This document shows positions 1-10,903 of a stretch of DNA of 64,000 nucleotides, piece after piece (position 1 is the stretch's first letter; the number at the start of each line of letters is the position of its first letter). The notes beneath the pieces were generated by a model. That model was not told the DNA's origin. It did not search any database and saw only the letters and a program-made list of their open reading frames with translations. Origin of the DNA: Phocaeicola paurosaccharolyticus JCM 15092 (GTDB lineage Bacteria; Bacteroidota; Bacteroidia; Bacteroidales; Bacteroidaceae); contig NZ_BAJR01000003.1 of assembly GCF_000613805.1 (NCBI RefSeq), positions 62,001 through 126,000 of the forward strand, written 5' to 3'. The translations under genes were made by a program, and so were the position numbers.

Positions 1-2363
1 TAGATAAATCTCCGGCAATGAGTGCCAGCGATTATATTACATGGCGTAGATGGGCATATTATAATTCTAATCCCGCAAAAAATCCAATGGGTAATCAACC
101 AACTTACGCAAAAGACCAAGATTATTTCTCAGGTGATGAGTCCGCTTTGGCTAACGTTAATAAAGGTTGGGTAAATGATACATGGGATGGATCAAAAGTA
201 ACTGACACAGATTGGGCTGGAATGGTAACTCGTACAGGTATCACCAGTGAACATACATTGAGTGGTAGTGGTGGTAATGAGTTTGCTCAGACCTTCTTCT
301 CAGTAGGATATCTAAATAATAAGGGAACTCAGAAAGGACAGGAGTACTCTCGTTATAACTTTGCAATGTCTGTTGACTTACAGGTAAAACCATGGTTGAA
401 ACTTGGTGGATCTATCAATGGTTCATGGGCAGTACAGGATTATGGTTATTCACGCACTGGGCAATCATCTAATTCAGGTCCAACAGATATCTATGGTGCA
501 GCTAAAGCTATACCAAGATATGGTGTTCCATATACTGAAGATGGTACTATTATAACTAATCCTTGTGGCTCTGTAACAAATGTATATACAGTAGTGGACG
601 AATGGACTAAATCAACTGATAACCGTGAAACATTCAGAGCTTTAGGTAGTTTCTATGGTCAATTCGACTTCGGAAAGATGTGGAAACCATTAGAAGGCTT
701 TTCATATAAGATCTCTTTCGGACCAGACTTCCGTCATTATCGTCAGGGTATATTTATTGGCAAAGATTCTGCTGTAAAGATGGGTTCAAAGAATTATGCA
801 AAATATTCTACAGACCGTTATCTTTCATGGACATTAGATAATCAGATTAATTATGCCAAAAGTTTCGGAAAGCATAGCTTTAATTTGACGTTGTTACAAT
901 CTGCTTCAAAATATAATAAGGAAGGTGGCTCTGAGAATGCTAGTGCTATACCTAACGAGAATTTTGAATGGTATAATATGGGCTCTGTGGATATCACAGA
1001 TGCTACAACTTATGGAGCAGGTATGGGAACAAGCTTAAGTGAAAATCAGCTTGCATCTTATATGGGCCGTTTGAACTACTCTTTCAATGAAAAATATCTG
1101 CTGACTATATCTGGTCGTTATGATGGCTCTTCTGTTCTGGCAAAAGGTAATAAATGGAGTTTCTTCCCATCTCTTGCATTAGGCTGGCGTTTGGATCAAG
1201 AGGACTTTATGAAAGATATAAAATGGGTTAATCAGTTGAAACTACGTTTCGGTGTAGGTACAACCGGTAATGCAGCTGTTGGTGCTTATTCTACTCTAGG
1301 AAATATTCAAGGTTTCTATGTTCCTTTCGGAGAAACTTTGACTCCTGCTTATGCAACAAATGAGCCATATTATACATCAAATTCTGTGCTTATGGCAAAT
1401 AAGGACTTAGGTTGGGAAAAGACAACTCAGTTTAACTATGGTGTTGACTTCAGCTTCCTTAATGGAAGAATCGGTGGTACTCTTGATATATATCACTCAA
1501 AGACAAATGATCTTCTTCTTGCAATGAGCATCCCAACTCTTACAGGTTTCGCCTCTACAAATGCAAATGTTGGTAAGACAAAGAATTTCGGTGTTGACTT
1601 GTCATTAAATGTAATACCGGTAAGAACACGTGACTTTGAGTGGAGCTCTACTTTTAATGGTTCTTATCAGAAAGATGAAATTGTTGAATTGTCAAATGGT
1701 AAGGAAGATGATATCGCTAATGAGTGGTTTATTGGTAAATCTATTGGAGTTGTCTATGGAACTGATAACGACGGACTTTGGCAAGAAGCAGATGCAGAGT
1801 TAATGGCTAAGTTCAATGCTAATGGTCATAAATTTGAGGCTGGTAAAGTTAAACCGGTAGATCAAAATGGAGATTTTGTTATAGATAGCAAAGACAAGAA
1901 AATTCTTGGAAACACAACTCCAAACTGGGTAATTGGATGGACAAATAACTTTAGCTATAAAGGATTGGAACTTGCTATTGAACTTAACGGACGACTTGGC
2001 TATATGGTTAATCAAGGAGCAGAAGGTCAGTATGGTATGTACAATCAGCGTGAGATAGATTATTGGACTCCTGATAATACAGGTGCAGAATATCAAAAGC
2101 CAATTTACAGTACCGCTGGAGGTGATGAATTCTCAAGTTTGCTTGGATTCAGAAAAGCTTCTTTCATAAAGGTCCGCAATATATCATTGGGATATAACTT
2201 TGACCAGAAACTTATAAGAAATCTTGGCATTAGCTCATTGAAAGTATATGCTCAGGCTAAAAACTTAGGTAATTTATATTCTTCTGTAGACTTTATGGAT
2301 TTGGATTTAGGAACAACATACTACAATAGAGGTTTCTCTTTTGGCTTACAAGTAGGTTTCTAA
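1..2363 (+). CDS. SusC/RagA-type TonB-dependent outer membrane transporter, 5' end cut by the window
   Basis: The reading frame is open from base 3, so the gene begins upstream; 786 residues are visible. SusC proteins usually have about 1000-1100 residues, so the signal peptide, carboxypeptidase-like domain and plug are largely missing here and the visible part is mostly beta-barrel. The barrel shows many alternating aromatic/polar strands, the family's internal 'GRYDGSSVLAKGNKWSFFPS' type segment and a C-terminal strand ending in an aromatic residue (VGF), as expected of an outer membrane protein. It is followed after 32 bases by a SusD gene, the standard pair. The SusC barrel imports oligosaccharides with TonB energy. 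The downstream enzymes suggest a rhamnogalacturonan/pectin substrate; that is inference from neighbours, not from the transporter itself. Confidence 0.95.
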   Translation, partial: DKSPAMSASDYITWRRWAYYNSNPAKNPMGNQPTYAKDQDYFSGDESALANVNKGWVNDTWDGSKVTDTDWAGMVTRTGITSEHTLSGSGGNEFAQTFFSVGYLNNKGTQKGQEYSRYNFAMSVDLQVKPWLKLGGSINGSWAVQDYGYSRTGQSSNSGPTDIYGAAKAIPRYGVPYTEDGTIITNPCGSVTNVYTVVDEWTKSTDNRETFRALGSFYGQFDFGKMWKPLEGFSYKISFGPDFRHYRQGIFIGKDSAVKMGSKNYAKYSTDRYLSWTLDNQINYAKSFGKHSFNLTLLQSASKYNKEGGSENASAIPNENFEWYNMGSVDITDATTYGAGMGTSLSENQLASYMGRLNYSFNEKYLLTISGRYDGSSVLAKGNKWSFFPSLALGWRLDQEDFMKDIKWVNQLKLRFGVGTTGNAAVGAYSTLGNIQGFYVPFGETLTPAYATNEPYYTSNSVLMANKDLGWEKTTQFNYGVDFSFLNGRIGGTLDIYHSKTNDLLLAMSIPTLTGFASTNANVGKTKNFGVDLSLNVIPVRTRDFEWSSTFNGSYQKDEIVELSNGKEDDIANEWFIGKSIGVVYGTDNDGLWQEADAELMAKFNANGHKFEAGKVKPVDQNGDFVIDSKDKKILGNTTPNWVIGWTNNFSYKGLELAIELNGRLGYMVNQGAEGQYGMYNQREIDYWTPDNTGAEYQKPIYSTAGGDEFSSLLGFRKASFIKVRNISLGYNFDQKLIRNLGISSLKVYAQAKNLGNLYSSVDFMDLDLGTTYYNRGFSFGLQVGF

Positions 2364-2395
2364 TCAATAGTTCACATATCAATATTTAATAAACC

Positions 2396-4513
2396 ATGAA
2401 AAAGATAAATATTTTACTATATTCTTTAGCATTGACAGTAGCATCTACTTCATGCAGTGAAAGCTTCTTAGATGAAGAAAACAAGGCTTCATATACAACT
2501 GATTATTTCAAAACATCTCAAGGAATTCAGGACTTGGCAACTGCCTTATATGGTAATATACGTTGGCACTTCGGATATGAGTGGGCGTATGGTATCACAT
2601 TATATGGTACTGATGAATTTACAAATGGTGCTGATTTAACATCTGAACCTTGGAATACTTATGACAGCCGTCTAAACTCACTAAACTGTACTACAGCAAA
2701 TGGTGCAGCAAATAATAACTGTCCTGGTGTCTCTGCTCTTTGGGATCAGATGTACTACGGTATTGCTTCTGCAAATGAGGTTATCTCTTCTGCAGTTTAT
2801 GTAAGCGATGAATCTGTCCGCACAAAATGTGAAGGAGAAGCATACTTCTTGCGCGGATATAACTACTATCGCCTCTTTGCACAGTACGGTGGAGTAGTTA
2901 TTCAGACTGAACCAGCTCAAGGGGTTGTGAGGACATTCAAGCGCGCAACCGCTGAGGAGACATTGAACCAGGTAATCTCTGATTTTGAACAAGCTTATGC
3001 TAAATTACCTATAGAACGCTGGCGTGGTACAGGAACATGGACAAAATATACTGCGGCTCATTTCTTGGCCAAAGCATTACTTTATCGTCAGTCAGAACGT
3101 TGCAGTGACTGGAATTCGTCATATAATGCAACTACTGATCTTCAGAAAGTTGTTGCTCTTTGTGATGAGGTAATAGCTGCTTGTCCTTTGGAGAGTGATT
3201 ATAATAATCTATATGCAAAGTGGACCGGAATTGATTGCAAGGCTGAAGAGTCTAAAGAGATATTGATGTCATGCCAGCACAGTTCTTCGGCTGTAGGACG
3301 TTTTGGAAACCGTACTTATAATTACTTTACTCCACAGTTCTCGAACTTCTCAGGAGGCTTTGTTCAGCGTGGCCAATATATTGGAGGTATGGACTTCCAA
3401 CGTTGCCGTCCAACAGAATATAGCTATTCTATATTTGACAATGTTAATGACTCACGTATGTGGAAGACATTCAAGACTGTTTATGGAATGAATAATTATG
3501 TTGAAATACCTGCTAATGTTAAGAGTCTTGGTATAACAAGTGATAAACAGCCACAGTTAGGTGATGAGGGTATTATGTTTATTCTTAATAAGAAGGATGA
3601 TTCACGTTTCCAGGATGAGACTACCTATGGTACTTTCGGTCGTGGAGGAACAGCTCATACATTTGTTAATCCAAATACAAATAAGTGGGTGCCTAACGTA
3701 TTCCCTGTATATCTTGGCGGAAAATATGTATTAAATACATATGGTGTTAGTGGAAACCCATCTCAGTCAAATGTTTTCTGTGGTATAAATAAAGCAGATG
3801 ATGGTTCTCGTACTGCTGAAAAGGGTGATGCACATCGTGACGTTATCATGGCTAGAACAGGTGAAACATACTTAATTAAGGCTGAAGCACAAGTACGTAT
3901 GGAAAAATACCAGGATGCTATTGCTACTGTTAATTTATTGCGTGCAAGAGCACAATGGAAGAATGGTGAGAATAGAGAGTTCTATACAGATGGATCAATG
4001 GCTTTCTTGAAGAGCTATGGTGGTGATGAAGACAATTCAACTGCATCATCTGTATTGGGCAAGTGTAAAGATGCAAAAAAAGTTAAGCTTGATAACAAGG
4101 CTGCATTTGAAGCATCATTTATACAGCGTAGTACATACTATTTATCAACTGGTATAGCAAAAACAACAGATCCTTCTAGCTTGCAGATTGCTAGTTACAA
4201 AACTTTGCCTGCAGAAGATGAATCAGTTTTATCTGCTATGGGAGTTAGTGGTGATAAAGATAGGTTGATAAACTTTATTCTTAATGAAAGAACTCGCGAG
4301 TGTTTAGGTGAATGGAATAGATGGGAAGAACTTAGCCGTACAAAGACTTTAGTTAAACGTGCTAAACTCTATAATCCTGAGGCTTCAAAGAATGTAGCTG
4401 AAAAACACCTACTTCGTCCTATACCTCAAACATTCCTTGATCAACTTCAAAATGAAGATGGTACTAACTTGACAGACGAGCAAAAGGCTGCTTGGCAGAA
4501 TACAGGATATTAA
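2396..4513 (+). CDS. SusD/RagB-type surface glycan-binding lipoprotein
   Basis: This is a 705-residue protein with an N-terminal lipoprotein signal: a Lys-rich start, a hydrophobic stretch, then TSCSES, so Cys20 is the likely lipidated residue. The helical repeat body with 'AEGEAYFLRGYNYYRLFAQYGGV'-type residues around 150 and a C-terminal 'NERTRECLGEWNRWEELSRT' stretch is typical of SusD, although it is longer than most (500-650). It lies 32 bases after the SusC gene and they should be cotranscribed. SusD caps the SusC barrel and captures the glycan. A hairpin followed by seven Ts comes 40 bases after the stop. Confidence 0.95.
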   Translation: MKKINILLYSLALTVASTSCSESFLDEENKASYTTDYFKTSQGIQDLATALYGNIRWHFGYEWAYGITLYGTDEFTNGADLTSEPWNTYDSRLNSLNCTTANGAANNNCPGVSALWDQMYYGIASANEVISSAVYVSDESVRTKCEGEAYFLRGYNYYRLFAQYGGVVIQTEPAQGVVRTFKRATAEETLNQVISDFEQAYAKLPIERWRGTGTWTKYTAAHFLAKALLYRQSERCSDWNSSYNATTDLQKVVALCDEVIAACPLESDYNNLYAKWTGIDCKAEESKEILMSCQHSSSAVGRFGNRTYNYFTPQFSNFSGGFVQRGQYIGGMDFQRCRPTEYSYSIFDNVNDSRMWKTFKTVYGMNNYVEIPANVKSLGITSDKQPQLGDEGIMFILNKKDDSRFQDETTYGTFGRGGTAHTFVNPNTNKWVPNVFPVYLGGKYVLNTYGVSGNPSQSNVFCGINKADDGSRTAEKGDAHRDVIMARTGETYLIKAEAQVRMEKYQDAIATVNLLRARAQWKNGENREFYTDGSMAFLKSYGGDEDNSTASSVLGKCKDAKKVKLDNKAAFEASFIQRSTYYLSTGIAKTTDPSSLQIASYKTLPAEDESVLSAMGVSGDKDRLINFILNERTRECLGEWNRWEELSRTKTLVKRAKLYNPEASKNVAEKHLLRPIPQTFLDQLQNEDGTNLTDEQKAAWQNTGY

Positions 4514-4553
4514 TAAAGGTTTTACTATTTGTTATTTGATAATAATAATTTTA

Positions 4554-4588
4554 AGAGGGTGTGTCGTGATGACACCCCCTCTTTTTTT
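4554..4588 (+). terminator. Rho-independent terminator after susD
   Basis: AGAGGGTGT at 4554-4562 pairs with ACACCCCCTCT at 4572-4582 with a two-base bulge, and is followed by seven Ts. It separates the SusCD pair from the enzyme genes that follow. Confidence 0.75.
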
Positions 4589-4670
4589 GTTGCAAACGCC
4601 GGAATAATGATAGTCCTTATTGTACTAAATTGGTTTTGGACTATTCACTATGTAATTGTACAAAATTCTA

Positions 4671-4701
4671 TTTTATGCAATATGTTGCTTACATATTTTT
4701 G
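4671..4701 (+). promoter_or_regulatory. Candidate Bacteroidales promoter for the pectin enzyme genes
   Basis: TATTTTTG at 4694-4701 fits the Bacteroides -7 consensus TAnnTTTG. TTTT at 4671-4674 sits 19 bases upstream, where TTTG is expected at -33. It is 47 bases before the PL22-like start codon and downstream of the susD terminator, so a new transcript could start here. The -33 match is imperfect. Confidence 0.4.
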
Positions 4702-4748
4702 CTTTCCAAAGTATAATAATTCAAAACTATTAATATCATAAATACGAT

Positions 4749-6077
4749 ATGAAAAAGATTTTTCTTGCTGCTTTTGGACTTCTTGCTCTATGTAATTCAG
4801 CTGTTGCCCAGTTTGGCAATGTCTCAAAATCAGAGATGAAGAGTTTTGTAGATCCTCAAACAGGATATAAAATAACAATGCTCACAGATACAATGAAGAA
4901 TGATAGATTTCTATATCAAACAGATCCAATGTGGACTGCTGATGGGAAGTATCTGTTATTCCGCTCTTCAAGTCGCGGTGGCAATTCTTTAGAAAAAGAG
5001 GTGAATGGTGAAAAACCAAAGTCAAGACCGGTACAGATCTATTTTATCGAAATAGCAACCGGGAAGATTACCCAGGCAACAGAAAGTGATAATTTGGGAA
5101 GTGTTTTTCTTGCAAACAAGAGCAATCGTATGTTTATGAGTCGTCAAGAGAATGAAAATTGGAACATGTATGTTATTGATCTTGATAGATTCTTTACAGA
5201 TGCAAAAAAAGGAAAAGTTGATAGTAAAAGTTCTTATGAGAAGTTTATAGGCACATTTCCAAAGAACATGGGTAAACCAGGTGGATATGCAATAGACTGC
5301 AATGATGACTATGCATATATTACTGTCGAACGCGAGGGAACTAAGGAAGAGGAAGAGAGGATGATGAAGAATGCATATATAGGAGAGAGTAATCAGCCTA
5401 TAAAAATACAACCAACTCTTTGTGGAATAAGAAAGATGAATCTTAAAACAGGTGAAGTAACAAAGGTTGTTGACACTGAATTTAAGACCGGGCATATACA
5501 GGCAAGCCGTTTCACTCCAGGTGAGATCGTATTCTGCAATGAAACAGGAGGTGATGCCTATCAACGCATGTGGTTCTGCACTGCCGATGGCTCCGTGTTC
5601 AAGCCTCTTTATAATGAGACAAAACTTGATTGGGTGACACACGAGACATTTGTAACTAAAGACTATGTCTATTTCAATATATTGGGTTTCCAACCAAGAC
5701 TTAGAAAGCAGCTTAGTGGTATTGTAAGAATAAACTTGCGAACTGATGATGTGGAACCTATTGGACAGGTTGAGATGGATAAAGACCGCAAGGCTATGGA
5801 AGGACAACTAATTGGCAGAGGATTTTGGCATTGTAATGCAAGCAGAGATAATGTATGGGCTGCAGGTGATACTTTTGGAGGTAATGTGTGGCTTATAGAT
5901 ATTAAAACTGGTAAGCGTCACTGGATTGCATCTGATACAAAGATGAAGCCTGACCATGCTCACCCAAGTTTTAGCCCTGATGGAACAAAACTACTTTTCC
6001 AATCAGGGCATTTTACCAGTGGTAAACGTCTGAATCTTATGATGTTTGATATTAGTACAGTAGATAAAAAGAATTGA
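4749..6077 (+). CDS. Oligogalacturonate lyase-like protein (PL22 family beta-propeller)
   Basis: The product has 442 residues with a signal peptide ending near AVAQ (about residue 21), so it is exported, probably to the periplasm. It carries TolB/PD40-like propeller blades: DPMWTADGKYLLFRS near residue 59 and HPSFSPDGTKLLFQS near 406. The DHAHPSFSPD segment has two His residues (about 403 and 405) at the place where PL22 enzymes bind the catalytic metal. PL22 lyases cleave oligogalacturonates by beta-elimination to 4-deoxy-hexoseulose uronate. The neighbours (PL26, GH105, CE12, GH2) all fit pectin or rhamnogalacturonan breakdown. Distant TolB-like proteins with no lyase activity cannot be excluded. 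Confidence 0.7.
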   Translation: MKKIFLAAFGLLALCNSAVAQFGNVSKSEMKSFVDPQTGYKITMLTDTMKNDRFLYQTDPMWTADGKYLLFRSSSRGGNSLEKEVNGEKPKSRPVQIYFIEIATGKITQATESDNLGSVFLANKSNRMFMSRQENENWNMYVIDLDRFFTDAKKGKVDSKSSYEKFIGTFPKNMGKPGGYAIDCNDDYAYITVEREGTKEEEERMMKNAYIGESNQPIKIQPTLCGIRKMNLKTGEVTKVVDTEFKTGHIQASRFTPGEIVFCNETGGDAYQRMWFCTADGSVFKPLYNETKLDWVTHETFVTKDYVYFNILGFQPRLRKQLSGIVRINLRTDDVEPIGQVEMDKDRKAMEGQLIGRGFWHCNASRDNVWAAGDTFGGNVWLIDIKTGKRHWIASDTKMKPDHAHPSFSPDGTKLLFQSGHFTSGKRLNLMMFDISTVDKKN

Positions 6078-6099
6078 AAAATCTTAAAGTTATAATATA

Positions 6100-9000
6100 A
6101 TGAAGAAAAAAATAGTATTAGTCTTTTTGACTCTCTTTTGTATCGGTTTTGTAAGAGCCAATGCAGAGGCGCGCGATAAATATAATTTTAACTCCAACTG
6201 GCTTTTATGGGTAGGAGATGACTCTAGTGCAAAAGAGTTCAAATATGATGATTCCCGTTGGAAGAAGGTTACATTGCCACGTCCATTTAATGAAGATGAG
6301 GCTTTTCGTTTGAGTATAGAGCAACTTACTGATACCATTATATGGTACCGCAAGCATTTTGTACTCCCTAAAGAGAGCAAAGGAAAGAAAGTCTTTGTAG
6401 AGTTTGAAGGTGTAAGACAGGGAGCTGACTTCTACATTAACGGCAAGTATATAGGTCTTCATGAAAACGGAGCTATGGCAGTAGGATTTGATGTCACTCC
6501 ATATATCAAGTATAATAAAGAGAATGTTATTTCTGTTAGGATAGATAATAACTGGAGTTATAAGGAACGTGCTACCGGTACAAAATACCAATGGAGCGAC
6601 CGTAACTTTAACGCTAACTATGGAGGAATTCCAAAGAATATATGGCTTCATATCACTGATAAACTTTACCAGACATTACCATTATACAGCAACCTTAAGA
6701 CGACAGGTGTCTATGTATATGCAGAGGATATCAAGGTTAAGTCGAAGAGAGCTGTTATCAATGCAGAATCACAAGTAAAAAATGAGTATGCTAAGAATAA
6801 AAGAGTAGCATATAAAGTTGAGCTGATTGATAATGAAGGCAAAAGTGTTAAGAAATTCGGATCAGATGAAGTGTTAGTTAAGCCGGGTGAAACAGTTACT
6901 CTAAAGGCTGCCGATAGTGTAGAAGGACTTCATTTCTGGAGCTGGGGGTATGGCTATCTATATACTGTTAAAACAAGTCTTTGGGTAGATGGTAAGAAAG
7001 TTGATGAGGTTGCAACACGTACCGGTTTCAGGAAGACACGTTTTGCTGATGGAAAAATTTGGCTAAACGACAGAGTGATACAGATGAAAGGTTTTGCACA
7101 ACGTACCAGTAATGAGTGGCCAGGAGTGGGTATGAGCGTTCCTGCATGGTTGAGTGATTATAGCAACGGCCTTATGGTTGAAGGTAATGCTAATCTGGTA
7201 AGATGGATGCATATTACTCCATGGAAACAGGATATTGAGTCTTGCGACCGTGTAGGTCTTATTCAGGCTATGCAGGCGGGAGATGCTGAGAAAGATAGCA
7301 AGGGACGCCAATGGGGACAACGCACTGAACTTATGCGTGATGCCATAATATATAATCGAAACAATCCGAGCATCTTGTTCTATGAATGTGGAAATGAATC
7401 AATAAGTCGCGAGCATATGCAGGAGATGAAGGCAATAAGAGATATGTATGATCCTAATGGAGGACGTGCAATAGGCTCTCGTGAGATGTTGGACATACGT
7501 GAGGCTGAATATGGTGGCGAGATGCTATATATAAACAAGAGCAAACATCATCCTATGTGGGCTATGGAGTATTGCCGCGATGAGGGATTGAGAAAATATT
7601 GGGATGAATATTCATATCCTTATCATATTAATGGAGATGGTAATGATTCATTCCGCTCAGCTGCGACAAACACTGTGCAGAAGAAAGTAGATGCCAGACC
7701 ATACAATCGCAATCAGGACTCTTTCACTATAGAGAATGTTATGCGCTGGTTTGACTATTGGCGTGAACGTCCCGGAACGGGAGATCGTGTTAGCTCTGGT
7801 GGAGTTAAAATTATATTCTCGGATACAAACACTCATTACCGAGGAGTAGAGAATTACCGCCGTAGTGGTGTTACAGATGCTATGCGTATTCCTAAAGATC
7901 CATTCTTCGCACATCAGGTGATGTGGGACGGCTGGGTTGATATTGAGAAACCACGTATCTATATTGTGGGACATTGGAACTATAAAAAAGATACAGTAAA
8001 ACCTGTTTATGTAATATCAAGTGCAGAGAAAATTGAGCTATTTCTTAATGGAAAATCATTAGGATATGGAGTAAAAGAGTATAATTTCCTAAATACATTT
8101 AAGGACCTACATTTCGAAGAGGGAAAACTTGAAGCCGTAGGATATGATGCAAATGGTAAAGAGTGTTGTCGTACTATGTTGCAGACAGCCGGCAAACCAG
8201 AGAAGATAAAATTAAGTTTGATTCAGAATCCGAATGGATGGAAAGCTGATGGAGCTGATATGGTTCTGTTGCAGGTAGAGGTAACCGATAAGGATGGCCT
8301 ACGTTGTCCTTTGGCTAATGATACGATTCATTTCCAAGTTGACGGACCTGCAGAATGGAGAGGTGGTATAGCTCAAGGCAAGGACAACTTTATTCTTTCG
8401 AAAGATCTGCCGGTGGAATGTGGAGTAAACCGTTCATTGATACGTTCACTTACTGTTCCTGGCAATGTACATATTACTGCCAAGCTGAAGGATTGGAACA
8501 GGCAGTGATAGATTTGACTACATCTACTGTTGAGGTAAAAGGTGGACTATCTAAATATATTCCGGGAGAAGCTTTGAAAGGACGACTGACACGTGGTGAA
8601 ACACCTCTTACCCCATCATATAGTGATTCAAAGATAGATGTGAAAATTCTTTCTGCTGTAGCTGGAGTTAATAGTGATGATGCAGCAAATAGCTTTGATG
8701 ATAATGAGCTTAGTGAGTGGAAAAATGATGGAAATTTGAGAACTGCGTGGATAAAATATACCTTCGAACGCCCTGCTAGAATTGATGAAATTTGTATGAA
8801 ACTTACAGGATGGCGTATGCGTAGTTATCCATTGGAGATATATGCTGGTGATGAGAAGATATGGAGTGGCGAAACAGAAAAGAGCCTTGGATATGTCCAT
8901 CTTAATGTAAAACCTGTTTTTACTAAGGAAATATCTATACGTCTTAATGGTTCAAGTAAAGAGAATGATGCCTTCAATGGAATAGTTGAAGTGGCTGCAC

Positions 9001-9104
9001 CTGCTGCTGGAGAACTTGATCTGTTTAAAGCAAAAGATGGGGATAAGACAAATAATGAGTTGCGCATTGTAGAGGTCGAATTTAAAGAGAGCTTATTGCA
9101 ATAG
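6100..9104 (+). CDS. GH2 family glycosidase with C-terminal discoidin-like domain, interrupted by a -1 frameshift
   Basis: The first frame runs 6100-8508. It has a signal peptide (about residues 1-22), a jelly-roll sugar-binding domain (WYRKHFVLP, FEGVRQGADFYINGKYIG), an Ig-like domain and a TIM barrel. The probable acid/base is Glu433 in ECGNES, and the probable nucleophile is Glu490 in AMEYCRD. After AAG at 8482-8484 the homologous protein continues in another frame (AEGLEQAVIDLTT...) to 9104. Restoring one G at about 8484/8485 (AAGCT to AAGGCT) gives a continuous 1001-residue protein whose last 140 residues look like an F5/8-type C (discoidin) module. In this setting a beta-galactosidase trimming rhamnogalacturonan side chains is likely, but the sugar specificity is inferred. 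The intact downstream frame argues for a sequencing error or a very recent mutation. Confidence 0.85.
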
Positions 9105-9238
9105 GAAATATATAGTAATTGATTCCATATGATGTGAACGATATAACATTAATATGAATAATTATCTATTCATATATAATTGTATCTCTTCTATCTTTGA
9201 GTATTGATATATTCTATATCCTTTCTAATAGAAAAAAG

Positions 9239-10882
9239 ATGAAATACATACAGAAGATTATGTGCTTACTTTTTATCACTATAATGATACAAGAGGTAAA
9301 TGCACAACAAAAAATAAATGCTCCAGTAAAAGATGTAAATGGAGTTATTGATAATACTTTAGATAGCCTAAATATAGCACTTACATCTCGTCCTCAATCA
9401 GGCTCTTCCAGAAAAGGAGATAATCCTGTCCTGTTTCTTGTAGGTAACTCGACTATGCGTACCGGAACTCTTGGAAATGGTAATAATGGTCAGTGGGGAT
9501 GGGGATTCTTTGCTCATGAATACTTTGACGAGGATAAGATTACAGTAGAGAATCATGCGTTGGGTGGAACAAGTAGCCGTACTTTCTATAATAAATTATG
9601 GCCAGATGTTCTAAAAGGTATCCGTAAGGGCGATTGGGTAATAATCGAATTGGGACATAACGATAACGGACCATATGATAGTGGAAGAGCAAGAGCTTCA
9701 ATACCTGGAATCGGTAAGGAATATCTTGATGTCACAATCAAGGAGACCGGCGTTAAAGAGAGAGTATATACTTATGGAGAATATATGCGCCGTTTCATAA
9801 GTGAAGTGAAGAAAAAAGGGGCTCATCCAATACTTATGTCGCTTACTCCACGAAATGCATGGGAGGATAAGGATAGCACAATCATTACACGTGTTAACAA
9901 GACTTTCGGACTATGGGCTAAACAGGTTGCTAAAGCAGCAAAAATTCCATTTATCGATCTGAATGATATCTCTGCCAGAAAGTTTGAGAAGTTTGGTAAG
10001 AAGAAGGTTCAGTATATGTTCTATATTGATCGTATTCATACAAGTGCTTTCGGTGCAAGAGTGAATGCTGAGTCGGCTGCTGAGGGAATAAGAAACACAA
10101 AAGGATTAAAGTTAGCCAATTTCCTAAAGCCAGTCCAAGTGGATAGTGTCATAGGAAAAAGCCGCAAGAAAGGTTGTCCAATACTCTTCACTGTTGGTGA
10201 TAGCACTGTGAAAAATCAAGATAAAGATGAGAATGGCCAATGGGGATGGGGAAGTGTAATATCTGAACTTTTCAATACATCCAAAATAACTGTTGAAAAC
10301 CATGCAATGGCCGGCAGAAGCGCACGCACTTACCTTGATGAAGGAAGATGGGACAAAGTATATAATGCCTTGCAACCTGGCGACTTTGTCTTAATACAAT
10401 TCGGACATAACGATGTGGGAGATATAAATATAGGTAAGGCACGAGGAGAACTTACCGGATCTGGTGATGAGAGTAAGGTGTTCAAGATGAGTAATACAGG
10501 CAGATACCAGGTGATTTATACCTTTGGATGGTATTTGAGAAAATTCATTATGGATGTTCAAGAAAAAGGTGCCACACCTATTGTTCTTAGTCATACTCCA
10601 CGCAATATATTCGACTCAGGCAAGATTGAGCGTAACAGTGGCTCTCTTGGAAAATGGACTAAAGATGCAGCTGAATCAACTGGAGCATATTATATAGATT
10701 TGAATAAGATATCTGCTGATAAGCTTCAGAAGATAGCTGATGAAGATGGTCTAAAGAAATTGGGAGAGTACTTTTGTAAAGATCATACTCATACATCTAT
10801 TAAAGGTGCACATTTGAATGCTCAGGGAATAGCAGAAGGTCTAAAGGATGTCAACTGCCCTTTGAAAGAGTACTTAAAGTGA
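9239..10882 (+). CDS. Secreted tandem SGNH/CE12-type rhamnogalacturonan acetylesterase
   Basis: The product has 547 residues when started at the ATG at 9239, which gives a clean signal peptide ending in VNAQ; an upstream in-frame TTG at 9197 would spoil it. Two SGNH-hydrolase domains follow each other. Domain 1 has GNST at 69-72, GHND at 139-142 and DRIH at 264-267. Domain 2 has GDST at 320-323, GHND at 389-392 and DHTH at 515-518. Both have the WGWG stretch after block I that is typical of rhamnogalacturonan acetylesterases (CE12). These enzymes remove O-acetyl groups from the RG-I backbone so that lyases can work. Domain 1 has Asn instead of Asp in block I but keeps the Ser, His and Asp of the catalytic set. 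It lies between the GH2 and PL26 genes of the same locus. Confidence 0.85.
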   Translation: MKYIQKIMCLLFITIMIQEVNAQQKINAPVKDVNGVIDNTLDSLNIALTSRPQSGSSRKGDNPVLFLVGNSTMRTGTLGNGNNGQWGWGFFAHEYFDEDKITVENHALGGTSSRTFYNKLWPDVLKGIRKGDWVIIELGHNDNGPYDSGRARASIPGIGKEYLDVTIKETGVKERVYTYGEYMRRFISEVKKKGAHPILMSLTPRNAWEDKDSTIITRVNKTFGLWAKQVAKAAKIPFIDLNDISARKFEKFGKKKVQYMFYIDRIHTSAFGARVNAESAAEGIRNTKGLKLANFLKPVQVDSVIGKSRKKGCPILFTVGDSTVKNQDKDENGQWGWGSVISELFNTSKITVENHAMAGRSARTYLDEGRWDKVYNALQPGDFVLIQFGHNDVGDINIGKARGELTGSGDESKVFKMSNTGRYQVIYTFGWYLRKFIMDVQEKGATPIVLSHTPRNIFDSGKIERNSGSLGKWTKDAAESTGAYYIDLNKISADKLQKIADEDGLKKLGEYFCKDHTHTSIKGAHLNAQGIAEGLKDVNCPLKEYLK

Positions 10883-10903
10883 CCTAAACAATATCTTCTA
10901 TAA

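Noticed and set aside
4529-4741. 70-codon frame between susD and the PL22-like gene
   Set aside because: It spans the susD terminator hairpin and the next promoter, and has no protein-like features.
5022-5807. 261-codon open frame on the minus strand inside the PL22-like gene
   Set aside because: It lies wholly opposite a well-supported gene, has no domain-like sequence, and has composition expected of the complement of AT-rich coding DNA.
8355-9104. Separate small secreted or discoidin protein after the GH2 gene
   Set aside because: It overlaps the GH2 frame and lacks a plausible start or signal; its sequence is the natural continuation of the GH2 protein after a one-base deletion.
10124-10375. 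Minus-strand frame in the second esterase domain and similar antisense frames throughout
   Set aside because: All lie opposite strong genes, lack ribosome-binding sites and show no domain features.
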